Of a stretch of DNA of 6,111 nt, positions 1 to 6,111 are shown in pieces. A program made the position numbers and the translations under genes. Position 1 is the first letter of the stretch; each line of letters begins with the position of its first letter. The stretch comes from a bacterium (lineage in GTDB: Bacteria > UBP15 > UBA6099 > DSWB01): contig JAGUYV010000061.1 in the NCBI GenBank assembly GCA_020061125.1, forward strand, positions 1 to 6,111, written 5' to 3'. The notes beneath the pieces are model-generated. The model was not told where the DNA came from and ran no database searches. It worked only from the letters and a program-made list of their open reading frames with translations.

Positions 1-1
1 C

Positions 2-3000
2 GCGCGCGCAGCCGCGGCCAAGGCGCCCGTGTGCAATCCCCACGCCACGGATACGCTCTATACCATCGGCTACGCGCACCTCGACACCCAGTGGCGATGG
101 ACTTTTCAGGATTCCATTTATTATTACATCGTCAACACCATGCGCGACAACTTCAAGCTCTTCGAGAAGTATCCGGGCTACACCTTCAACTTCACCGGAT
201 CCAAGCGCTACATCATGATGAAGGAGTATTACCCGGCGGATTACGAGAAGGTCAAGGAGTATGTGGCCAAGGGCCGGTGGATCGTATCCGGCTCGTCCGT
301 GGATGAAAACGACGCCAATGTGCCGTCCACGGAGTCGCTGGTGCGCAATGTGCTTTACGGCAACATGTTTTTCAAACAGGAATTCGGGGAGGTCAGCGAG
401 GATTACATGCTGCCCGACTGCTTCGGGTTTCCCGCGTTTGTGCCGTCGGTTCTGGCGCATGCCGGGGTCAAGGGATTCTCGACCCAGAAGCTGACCTGGC
501 GCTCGGCTGTGGGCATTCCGTTCAATGTGGGCAAGTGGAGCGGCCCTGACGGCCGTTTCGTGGTGGGCGCGCTCAACCCTGGCGCGTATGTGAGCAAGCT
601 GCGCAACGATTTGAGCCACGACGGCGAATGGCTGGCCCGAACCCGAGCCATGGGCAAACAGACCGGTTTCTTCGCGGATTTCAAATATTTTGGAGTCGGC
701 GATCAGGGCGGCGCGCCCGATGACGAGTCCGCGGCATGGATGCAGAAGTCCCTGGACGGAGACGGACCTCTGTGCGTGCGCGCGGCCGGTTCCGACGATA
801 TCTTCCAGGAAGTGCGTCCGGAAAACATCAGCAAAATGACCGAGCACAAAGGCGACATGCTGCTCATCGAGCACTCGGCCGGATCGCTCACCTCGCAGGC
901 GTATGTGAAGCGCTGGAACCGCAAGAGCGAGCTTCTGGCCGACGATGCGGAACGCGCGTCGCTCATGGCGCACTGGCTCGGGGCCATCCCGTATCCCGCC
1001 CTGCGGCTGCGCGACATCTGGTATCTGATTCTGGGCACGCAGATGCACGACATTCTGCCCGGAACCTCCATTCCCAAGGCTTACGAATTTTCATGGAACG
1101 ACGCTGTGCTGGCGCTGAACAAGGCCGCGGACATCCTTACGGGCGCCGTGGGCGCGGCGGCTTCGCAGCTCGACACCACCGCGCAGGGGGTTCCCGTTGT
1201 GGTGTACAACCCCTTGAGCGCGGAGCGCGAGGATCTGGCGCGCGCCACGGTGCGGTTCGGCGACAAAGCGCCCGCCGCGGTGCGCGTGTTCGCTCCCGAT
1301 GGAACCGAGGTTCCAGCGCAGATTCTCAAGACTGACGGCGCCACTGTGGAGGCCCTGTTCCTGGCGCGCGTGCCGTCCGTGGGTTTGGCCGTGTACGACA
1401 TTCGGCCCGCGGACGCGCCTGCTGCTTTGAACACCGGGTTGTCCGTGACCGATAAATCTTTGGAAAGCGGCAGATTCCGTGTGGCTCTGGACGCCAACGG
1501 AGATGTTGCCAGCGTGTTCGACAAGGCCGCGGGCCGAGAAGTCCTGTCCGCGCCCGCCCGCCTGGAACTCATGGCCGATTCCCCGAACGCATATCCCGCG
1601 TGGAACATTGACTGGGACGACTGGAAGCTGCCCCCGCGCGCGGTTGTCAAAGGCCCGGCCAAGGTGCGCGTGGCCGAGAACGGCCCTGCGCGCGTGGCTA
1701 TCGAAGTGACCCGCGTGCTCGACGGCTCCACTTTCACGCAAACCATCAGCCTGGCCGCGGGCAGTCCCGGAGATCGCATCGAATTCGACACCGCGCTCGA
1801 CTGGCGCACCCAGGGCGCGTGCCTCAAGGCCGCGTTCCCGCTCACCGTGGCGCGGGACCGCGCCAGCTACAACCTCGAACTCGGCGTGATCGAGCGCGAA
1901 AACAACAACGAGAAAAAATACGAGGTGCCCCACCACCAGTGGTTCGATCTCACGGACGCTTCCGGCGATTACGGCGTGGCCATCCTCGAGGACAGCAAGT
2001 ACGCCTCGGACAAACCCTCTGACAACACTGTGCGCCTCACCCTGGTGCGCACGCCCGATTGCACTTCATACTGCGACCAGGCCACGCAGGATCTGGGCCG
2101 GCACCGCATCCTGTACGCCATGGCGCCGCACGCCGGGGACTGGCGCGACGGGCATGCGCACTGGCAGGGCCTTCGCGTGAACCAGCCCCTGGCCGCTTTC
2201 GCGGTTGACAGACACGCAGGGGCGCTGGGCCGCTCCTTTTCGCTCCTGTCGGTCAACACCCCGCAGGTGGCCGTGCGCGCCGCCAAAAAGGCCGAGGAGT
2301 CCGACTGGATCATCGTGCGCCTTCAGGAACTGCACGGCAAACCCGCGCCCGGCGTGGCCGTGCGCTTCGCCGCGCCCGTGACCGCCGCAAAAGAGGTTGA
2401 CGGACAGGAGAGGGAAATCGGCGCGGCAGCCATCAAAGACGGCGCGCTGGTTGCGGATCTTGAACCCTTTATCATGCGCGCTTTCGCTGTAAAGATTGGC
2501 GCGCCCGCAACTCCTGCCGCAGCGCCCGCGTCCACGCCTCTGGCGCTGGCTTTCGATATCGCCGCAGCCACCAGGGACGGGGAGAAAACCGAAACCGGGT
2601 TCGACGGCATCGGGCACTCCTATTCCGCGGACGAAATGCCGCGGGAGATCGTTTCGGGCGGCGTCCGGTTCGCCATGGCCCAGGGCGGCGCGGACAAGCC
2701 AAGCGCACTGGCCTGCAAAGGACAGAAGCTGGCGTTGCCAAAGGGCAAGTTCGCGAAACTCTACATACTGGCCGCGGCCACGGAAAACGACCTGTCCGGC
2801 GCATTCAGGGCGGGAGACGCAGAAACCGTTCTCGGTGTGCAGAAATGGAACGGATACATCGGACAGTGGGACAACCGCATCTGGAAAAACGAACGCGAGA
2901 TCATGGGCCTGCGCCCGGCGTTCACAAGGCGCGACCCCGTGGCCTGGTTCGCCTCGCACCTGCACAACCGCTACGGAACCAACATCGCATACAACTATAC

Positions 3001-4315
3001 CTACCTATACAGATACGCCATTGACATCCCTGACGGCGCGACGCATGTGACGCTGCCCGACGACGAGCGCATCCGCATCTTCGCGGCCACGGCCGTGGCC
3101 GGTCCCGTGGACGGCGCAAAGCCCGCGCACCTGCTCTATGACGATTTCGATGTGCCCGTGGATTATCCCGTTCTGTCACCCGCACAGGGCAAATACGACG
3201 ATTCCGTGTTCGTGCACATCCATCACCCCTGGTATTCTTCTTATGATGAAATCCGGTACAACACCGACCAGAGCGATCTTACGCACAGGTCACCGGTGTA
3301 CCGCTCGCCCATCCTCGTGAATGACCGCACAGTGATTAAGGCGCGCGCTTACGGGGCAGGGGGCCGCGAAGGCCTGCTGGTGACCGGGGAGTACGAGATT
3401 AACGATGTCACGCCTCCGGGCGTCAAGCGTGTGGAAGCCTACGACCTGGCGCCCGCGGCCGTGGTGCGGTTTACCGAGCCGGTGGACAAAGCGTCCGCGG
3501 AAAAAGCCGCGAATTATTCCCTGTCTGGCGGCATTGCCGTGTCAGCCGCAGCCGCGGCCCCGGACGGCCTGTCCGCAAACCTGGCCCTGTCCGCCACGCC
3601 CATCATGGACACGGATTACACGCTGACCGTCAAGGGGCTGAAGGACAAGTCGCGCAACGGCAACATCCTCAAGGATTCCGCACAGTTCCGGTTCAAGGCG
3701 CTCGGCCCGGCTTACAACCTGAAGATCCGCACCAAGGATCTGAACTACAGCCTGGGCATTCCCGGCATCAGCAGCAACTATGCCCTGGTGGGCAACCCCG
3801 CCGCCGCGCCGGGACGCTTCGGCCTGGCCCTGCGGCTCAAAGGCGACGGGGACTGCGTGGTCATCAATGATCGCCCGGAACTCAATCCCGTGAACGCCAT
3901 CACCCTCACGGCCTGGGTCAACGCGCGGGACTGGGACACCAACCGCCGCATTCTTCAAAAAGGTGATGAAGACAACCAGTACCGCCTACTGGCCGAGAAC
4001 GGACAACTCGTGTTCCATCTGGCCGGCGTGGGGCAAATCAGCGGACCTCTGCCGTCCGCGCGCGAATGGCATCATGTGGCCGCCACCTATGACGGATCGG
4101 TCATGCGCCTGTTCGTAGACGGCAAGATTATCGCCGAGCAGTCCGCGGGCGGCGCTATCTCCGTGAGCGGCAGCGCCCTGCACATCGGCGCCAAGCACAG
4201 GGACGCGGGCGCCGGGGATTTCTTCAAGGGCGACCTGGACAAGATCATGATCTGGAGCGCGGCCCTGCCGCCCGAGCACATTGCAGCCCTGGCCGAGGAG
4301 AAGCCCGCGCAATAG
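2..4315 (+). CDS. Multidomain GH38 alpha-mannosidase, 5' end cut by window edge
   Basis: This is a retaining, zinc-dependent exo-alpha-mannosidase (glycoside hydrolase family 38) that should trim alpha-mannosides from glycans outside the cytoplasm. Residues are numbered from the GTG at 29. The frame stays open to base 2 through an Ala-rich stretch resembling the end of a signal peptide, so the true start lies upstream and that GTG is unlikely to be it. The catalytic domain (about 10-290) carries YAHLDTQW (zinc ligands H17, D19), LPDCFGF (nucleophile and ligand D130), FSTQKLTW, and LTSQAYVKRWNR leading into the helical middle domain (about 291-375), where MHDILPGTS supplies the last ligand, H340. 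Family beta-sandwich domains follow (about 390-822), then a Pro/Ala linker (825-841). A second beta-rich segment (842-1025) includes YIGQWDNR and RDPVAWFASHLHNRYG. A chitobiase-C/FN3-like module (about 1040-1127), an Ig-like module (1128-1225) and a LamG/concanavalin-like domain (about 1262-1425) complete the protein. Domain edges are estimates. The family call is firm; glycan linkage and export are inferred. Confidence 0.93.
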   Translation, partial: ARAAAAKAPVCNPHATDTLYTIGYAHLDTQWRWTFQDSIYYYIVNTMRDNFKLFEKYPGYTFNFTGSKRYIMMKEYYPADYEKVKEYVAKGRWIVSGSSVDENDANVPSTESLVRNVLYGNMFFKQEFGEVSEDYMLPDCFGFPAFVPSVLAHAGVKGFSTQKLTWRSAVGIPFNVGKWSGPDGRFVVGALNPGAYVSKLRNDLSHDGEWLARTRAMGKQTGFFADFKYFGVGDQGGAPDDESAAWMQKSLDGDGPLCVRAAGSDDIFQEVRPENISKMTEHKGDMLLIEHSAGSLTSQAYVKRWNRKSELLADDAERASLMAHWLGAIPYPALRLRDIWYLILGTQMHDILPGTSIPKAYEFSWNDAVLALNKAADILTGAVGAAASQLDTTAQGVPVVVYNPLSAEREDLARATVRFGDKAPAAVRVFAPDGTEVPAQILKTDGATVEALFLARVPSVGLAVYDIRPADAPAALNTGLSVTDKSLESGRFRVALDANGDVASVFDKAAGREVLSAPARLELMADSPNAYPAWNIDWDDWKLPPRAVVKGPAKVRVAENGPARVAIEVTRVLDGSTFTQTISLAAGSPGDRIEFDTALDWRTQGACLKAAFPLTVARDRASYNLELGVIERENNNEKKYEVPHHQWFDLTDASGDYGVAILEDSKYASDKPSDNTVRLTLVRTPDCTSYCDQATQDLGRHRILYAMAPHAGDWRDGHAHWQGLRVNQPLAAFAVDRHAGALGRSFSLLSVNTPQVAVRAAKKAEESDWIIVRLQELHGKPAPGVAVRFAAPVTAAKEVDGQEREIGAAAIKDGALVADLEPFIMRAFAVKIGAPATPAAAPASTPLALAFDIAAATRDGEKTETGFDGIGHSYSADEMPREIVSGGVRFAMAQGGADKPSALACKGQKLALPKGKFAKLYILAAATENDLSGAFRAGDAETVLGVQKWNGYIGQWDNRIWKNEREIMGLRPAFTRRDPVAWFASHLHNRYGTNIAYNYTYLYRYAIDIPDGATHVTLPDDERIRIFAATAVAGPVDGAKPAHLLYDDFDVPVDYPVLSPAQGKYDDSVFVHIHHPWYSSYDEIRYNTDQSDLTHRSPVYRSPILVNDRTVIKARAYGAGGREGLLVTGEYEINDVTPPGVKRVEAYDLAPAAVVRFTEPVDKASAEKAANYSLSGGIAVSAAAAAPDGLSANLALSATPIMDTDYTLTVKGLKDKSRNGNILKDSAQFRFKALGPAYNLKIRTKDLNYSLGIPGISSNYALVGNPAAAPGRFGLALRLKGDGDCVVINDRPELNPVNAITLTAWVNARDWDTNRRILQKGDEDNQYRLLAENGQLVFHLAGVGQISGPLPSAREWHHVAATYDGSVMRLFVDGKIIAEQSAGGAISVSGSALHIGAKHRDAGAGDFFKGDLDKIMIWSAALPPEHIAALAEEKPAQ

Positions 4316-4388
4316 GAAGAGGGAGCGTGGCCGGTTCCTGCCGGTATTTTGTTACAATGAACGGATAACATACCGCGCGATCCGGGGC

Positions 4389-4418
4389 TTTACATTCTGT
4401 GCGCCGGACCGTTCAAAT
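4389..4418 (+). promoter_or_regulatory. Candidate sigma70-type promoter for the lipoprotein gene
   Basis: TTTACA at 4389-4394 matches the -35 consensus at five of six bases. TCAAAT at 4413-4418 matches the -10 consensus at four of six, with an 18-bp spacer. A start near 4425 would leave a leader of about 30 nt containing the Shine-Dalgarno sequence. An imperfect dyad (CGATCCGG 4378-4385 against CCGGACCG 4404-4411, one mismatch) overlaps the -35 region and could be an operator or chance. TACAAT at 4353-4358 is another -10-like site but lacks a good -35. The host's sigma-factor preference is unknown, so this is tentative. Confidence 0.3.
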
Positions 4419-4442
4419 ACACCGAAGGGCCACAAAACAATT

Positions 4443-4448
4443 GGAGGG
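4443..4448 (+). promoter_or_regulatory. Strong Shine-Dalgarno sequence fixing the lipoprotein start
   Basis: GGAGGG lies 6 nt upstream of the ATG at 4455. It decides the start of the downstream gene: the reading frame is open much further upstream (to 4281, overlapping the end of the mannosidase gene), but only the 4455 start has a ribosome-binding site and places a signal peptide at the N-terminus. Confidence 0.75.
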
Positions 4449-4454
4449 AAACGC

Positions 4455-5132
4455 ATGAACAAGTTTCTGGTAATGCTGCTGGCGGGATTGATCATTTCTC
4501 CGTGCGGACTCACGGGATGCAATGCGGCCAAGGACAAGAAGGCGGACAAGCCCGCCGCTACGGACAAGGCGGACGACAAGAAAGCCAAGGGCGCGGAAGC
4601 CGCCAAAGAAGAAGCCCCCAAACAGGCGGAAAAAGACACCGCCAGCTCCGAAAAAGCCGAAGCCGCTCTGAAAACCTTTGGCGCGGATTTCTGCAAGGGC
4701 ATCAAAGAGAATCCGAATTCCTTCAGCCAGTTTCTGGCGCTGCGTCCGCTCATGCGCATGGGCCTCGAGCTGGAATTCTCCAAAGATCCCGAAAGTGAAG
4801 AGCTTGTCAAAGCCATGGACATGGAGAAACTCGTGGACATGGGCATCAAGCAGAGCGGCATTGAACAAATGGAATTCCCCATGATGAACGACATCGGCTC
4901 CTGCGAGACCGAGCAGGACAAAATGCTCGCCTGCGAGGAGATCGGCAAGATCCTCAACACCAAGGGCATGATGGGCGAAGACCTCATCCCCGAGGAAGTC
5001 ACCAAGAAAGTCCTCGACGCATACAAAATCACGGAATGCGGGTCCATCGCGCTCAAGGGCGACGACGGCGTGATCAATCTGGGGCTTCTGTTTGTGGAAG
5101 ATGCCTGGAAGATCATAACCATCTGGGACTGA
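4455..5132 (+). CDS. Putative lipoprotein, 225 aa, function unknown
   Basis: The protein starts at ATG 4455 behind a good Shine-Dalgarno sequence. Residues 1-22 form a type II signal peptide: Lys at position 3, a hydrophobic core, and the lipobox LTGC ending in C22 (codon 4518-4520). By the E. coli sorting rule, Asn at +2 does not mark inner-membrane retention, so an outer-membrane lipoprotein is plausible. Residues 23-70 are a low-complexity linker rich in Lys, Ala, Glu and Asp, probably disordered. The folded part (about 70-225) is mostly helical and Met-rich, with four cysteines (C80, C150, C160, C195) that could form two disulfides. It ends in strand-like segments, GVINLGLLF and DAWKIITIWD. 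That ending recalls small NTF2-like or similar lipoprotein domains, where a closing Trp-Lys-Ile strand is common; this is a weak resemblance. I do not recognise the family. The gene lies 139 bp after the mannosidase gene and is followed by a terminator-like hairpin, so it is probably transcribed alone. Confidence 0.85.
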   Translation: MNKFLVMLLAGLIISPCGLTGCNAAKDKKADKPAATDKADDKKAKGAEAAKEEAPKQAEKDTASSEKAEAALKTFGADFCKGIKENPNSFSQFLALRPLMRMGLELEFSKDPESEELVKAMDMEKLVDMGIKQSGIEQMEFPMMNDIGSCETEQDKMLACEEIGKILNTKGMMGEDLIPEEVTKKVLDAYKITECGSIALKGDDGVINLGLLFVEDAWKIITIWD

Positions 5133-5165
5133 CATCGCACCGCACCCTGAAGAGCTTGCCTCGTG

Positions 5166-5198
5166 CAGCCCCCGCGGCATGGGCCGCGGGGGCTGTTT
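5166..5198 (+). terminator. Likely intrinsic terminator after the lipoprotein gene
   Basis: A perfect 13-bp inverted repeat, CAGCCCCCGCGGC (5166-5178) and GCCGCGGGGGCTG (5183-5195), encloses the 4-nt loop ATGG and is followed by TTT (5196-5198). It begins 33 bp after the stop codon at 5132. The stem is very stable, but the T-run is only three bases long, so termination may be incomplete or assisted. The reverse strand has no T-run after the stem, so it points forward only. Confidence 0.65.
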
Positions 5199-5222
5199 GC
5201 AGGCGCATTCCGCCATTAAAAT
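5196..5222 (+). promoter_or_regulatory. Weak promoter candidate for the START-like gene
   Basis: TAAAAT at 5217-5222 matches the -10 consensus at five of six bases, within an AT-rich patch (5216-5225) in otherwise GC-rich DNA. The best -35 is TTTGCA at 5196-5201 (four of six), with a short 15-bp spacer, and it overlaps the T-run of the preceding terminator. Transcription would start near 5229, about 27 nt ahead of the ATG at 5256. The sequence support is modest. Confidence 0.25.
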
Positions 5223-5255
5223 ATAGCGCACCATTCGTGCGCGGAGCGCTGGAGC

Positions 5256-5795
5256 ATGCGCGAGTTCAACTTCACCTGGCGGTTCCCGGCGTCGCCCGTG
5301 GAAACCTTTGATGTAACCACGCGGGACTTCGAGGGCCTCGAAAAATACATCCCCAACATCGCCAGCATACAGGTGCGCGAGCGCGCCGACATGGAAGACG
5401 GGCGCGTGCGGTTTCTGTTGCGCTTCAGCGGCGAGGGCGCCATCCCGTCCATCGCAAGACCTGTGATCAGGCCCGACATGGTGCGCTGGGACGAAGAACT
5501 GCTGTGCGACCGCCGGAACCTCAATGTGGCGTGGTCCCTGCGGTCGAGCTATTTCACAGAGCATTTCCACTGCCGCGGTGTCACGCATTTCCATGAAAAC
5601 GGCAACGGCACGCGCATTGAGCTGAACGGCCGCCTGAACATCACCATGAACAGCCTGCCGGGGTTCCCGGATGCGCTCGTGCAGCGCGCGGTCATGGTCA
5701 TCGAGCCGTTCCTGGTCAAGATTGCGGAGGTGAACCTGGGCAAGTTTTACGATGCATGCCGCCGCCGTCTCCGCGATGAGCAGCGGCGCGCGTGA
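5256..5795 (+). CDS. Probable START/SRPBCC-fold protein (DUF2505-like), 179 aa
   Basis: No signal peptide or membrane segment is visible, so this should be cytoplasmic. The predicted element order suits a START-like (SRPBCC) helix-grip fold: strand 2-11, short helices around 14-33, a run of strands from about 35 to 130, then a long C-terminal helix (about 139-174) that would pack against the sheet. DUF2505 proteins share this layout. Such folds usually bind a hydrophobic ligand or lipid, and no catalytic signature is visible. His residues cluster at 103, 105, 111 and 113, in and next to the segment EHFHCRG. The C-terminus is strongly basic (RRRLRDEQRR). The ATG at 5256 is chosen because an in-frame stop (TAA, 5217-5219) lies just upstream with no other usual start between. 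GGAG at 5243-5246 (9 nt spacing) is the likely ribosome-binding site; the GGAG at 5251-5254 is too close. The gene sits after a terminator and 95 bp before the next gene, so it may stand alone. The fold is inferred by eye; the gene itself is well supported. Confidence 0.82.
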   Translation: MREFNFTWRFPASPVETFDVTTRDFEGLEKYIPNIASIQVRERADMEDGRVRFLLRFSGEGAIPSIARPVIRPDMVRWDEELLCDRRNLNVAWSLRSSYFTEHFHCRGVTHFHENGNGTRIELNGRLNITMNSLPGFPDALVQRAVMVIEPFLVKIAEVNLGKFYDACRRRLRDEQRRA

Positions 5796-5890
5796 ATTCC
5801 CGCATTCCTTTTATGCAAATTTTCGTGCCAAAATCTCCAAACCCCCGCGATATTGATGATGATTGTTTTTGAGGGAGCTTCTGCTTTGCA

Positions 5891-6111
5891 ATGATGAAAA
5901 CGGTTGTCCGCGCTTTCGTATTTCTGGCCCTTCTGGGGCTTGCCGTGTACGGATGCCATAAAAACAGTCCCGGCGCCATGAACGCGTTCAACAAGGCCGT
6001 GAACAAGTCCACCGCAGCCGCGCCGCCCCCGAAGGCCGACCCCGAGCCGCAAATCCATTTCGGCGGCCTTGCGCCGCTCGAACCGGGCCTGGACGCGGGC
6101 CGGTTTCAGGC
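5891..6111 (+). CDS. Probable lipoprotein, N-terminal part only, cut by window end
   Basis: The frame opens with two adjacent ATG codons (5891 and 5894) and stays open to the last base, giving 73 full codons. Residues 1-22 look like a lipoprotein signal peptide: MMKTVVR, a hydrophobic core (8-19), then VYGC with C22. Tyr at the position two before the cysteine is unusual for a lipobox, so lipidation is likely but not certain. The first part of the mature protein contains a hydrophilic stretch and a Pro/Ala-rich linker (about 44-57, including AAAPPPKADPEP) before the presumed folded domain, most of which lies outside the window. An in-frame stop at 5870-5872 limits the start to 5891 or 5894. 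GAGGGAG at 5871-5877 is the only Shine-Dalgarno candidate, at a long 13-nt spacing from the first ATG. The function cannot be told from this fragment. Confidence 0.72.
   Translation, partial: MMKTVVRAFVFLALLGLAVYGCHKNSPGAMNAFNKAVNKSTAAAPPPKADPEPQIHFGGLAPLEPGLDAGRFQ

Noticed and set aside
1-10. Alternating CG run at the window start.
   Set aside because: It is only ten bases and is explained by Ala/Arg codons of the mannosidase's N-terminal region.
2066-2965. A 299-codon open frame on the - strand inside the mannosidase gene; similar ones occur at 1091-1936 and 1081-1845.
   Set aside because: All lie wholly inside conserved GH38 coding sequence, have no ribosome-binding site or recognisable motif that I can see, and fit the pattern of antisense shadows in GC-rich DNA.
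4331-4352. Possible terminator after the mannosidase: CCGG (4331-4334) and CCGG (4341-4344) followed by TATTTTGT.
   Set aside because: The stem is only four base pairs around a 6-nt loop and the T-run is short. It is too weak to call against chance.
4281-4454. Upstream extension of the lipoprotein frame to 4281, overlapping the mannosidase stop.
   Set aside because: The extension would bury the signal peptide behind 58 residues of unconvincing sequence and lacks a ribosome-binding site. ATG 4455 has GGAGGG at 6 nt spacing and an immediate lipoprotein signal.
4413-5594. A 393-codon open frame on the - strand spanning both the lipoprotein and the START-like gene.
   Set aside because: It is an antisense shadow. 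Its translation is compositionally odd (runs of Phe, Gly and Arg), shows no domain motif, and covers the terminator hairpin and two well-supported + strand genes. GC-rich codon use on the + strand removes stops from this antisense frame.
5796-5890. Spacer before the last gene, AT-rich against its surroundings, with GATGATGAT and a T-run (5866-5870).
   Set aside because: It probably contains a promoter, but no -35/-10 pair with sensible spacing stands out, and no stem precedes the T-run to make a terminator.

Overview
The window reads as ordinary, GC-rich bacterial chromosome. It holds four protein-coding genes, all on the + strand: a 5'-truncated giant glycosidase, a small lipoprotein, a small START-like protein, and the beginning of a second lipoprotein that runs off the 3' edge. 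I see no RNA gene, mobile element, CRISPR array, attachment site or origin. The organism is probably a Gram-negative with an outer membrane and an exported glycan-degrading repertoire. The mannosidase is of the 'AHLDTQW...LPDCFGF...FSTQKL' type that I associate with Bacteroidota, Planctomycetota/Verrucomicrobiota-type bacteria and related uncultured phyla. The high GC argues against most Bacteroidota. The Lys/Ala/Glu-rich lipoprotein linkers would also suit Myxococcota-like lineages. This placement is inference only.

Region by region: positions 2-4315 encode a GH38 alpha-mannosidase-type enzyme of more than 1,430 residues. Its zinc site appears intact, and its C-terminal half carries a chitobiase-C/FN3-like module, an Ig-like (SbsA/Big-type) module and a terminal laminin-G/concanavalin-like domain. 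Positions 4316-4454 are a 139-bp spacer with a weak promoter candidate and a clear Shine-Dalgarno sequence. Positions 4455-5132 encode a 225-residue lipoprotein of unknown function. A perfect 13-bp GC-rich hairpin at 5166-5195 is the best terminator candidate in the window. Positions 5256-5795 encode a 179-residue protein with a probable START/SRPBCC (DUF2505-like) fold. A 95-bp spacer that is AT-rich against its surroundings (5796-5890) precedes a further lipoprotein gene starting at 5891 and open to the window end.

The genes are spaced 95-139 bp apart, with a terminator-like hairpin between genes two and three. They therefore look like separate transcription units, or at most loosely linked ones, not a tight operon. 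The mannosidase would act outside the cytoplasm on alpha-mannose-containing glycans, and both lipoproteins would be membrane-anchored. The START-like protein has no signal peptide and should be cytoplasmic. Nothing in the sequence ties the four into one pathway, and I found no convincing evidence of an undescribed multi-gene system. The most notable points are the mannosidase architecture, the two unassigned lipoproteins and the START-like protein between them.
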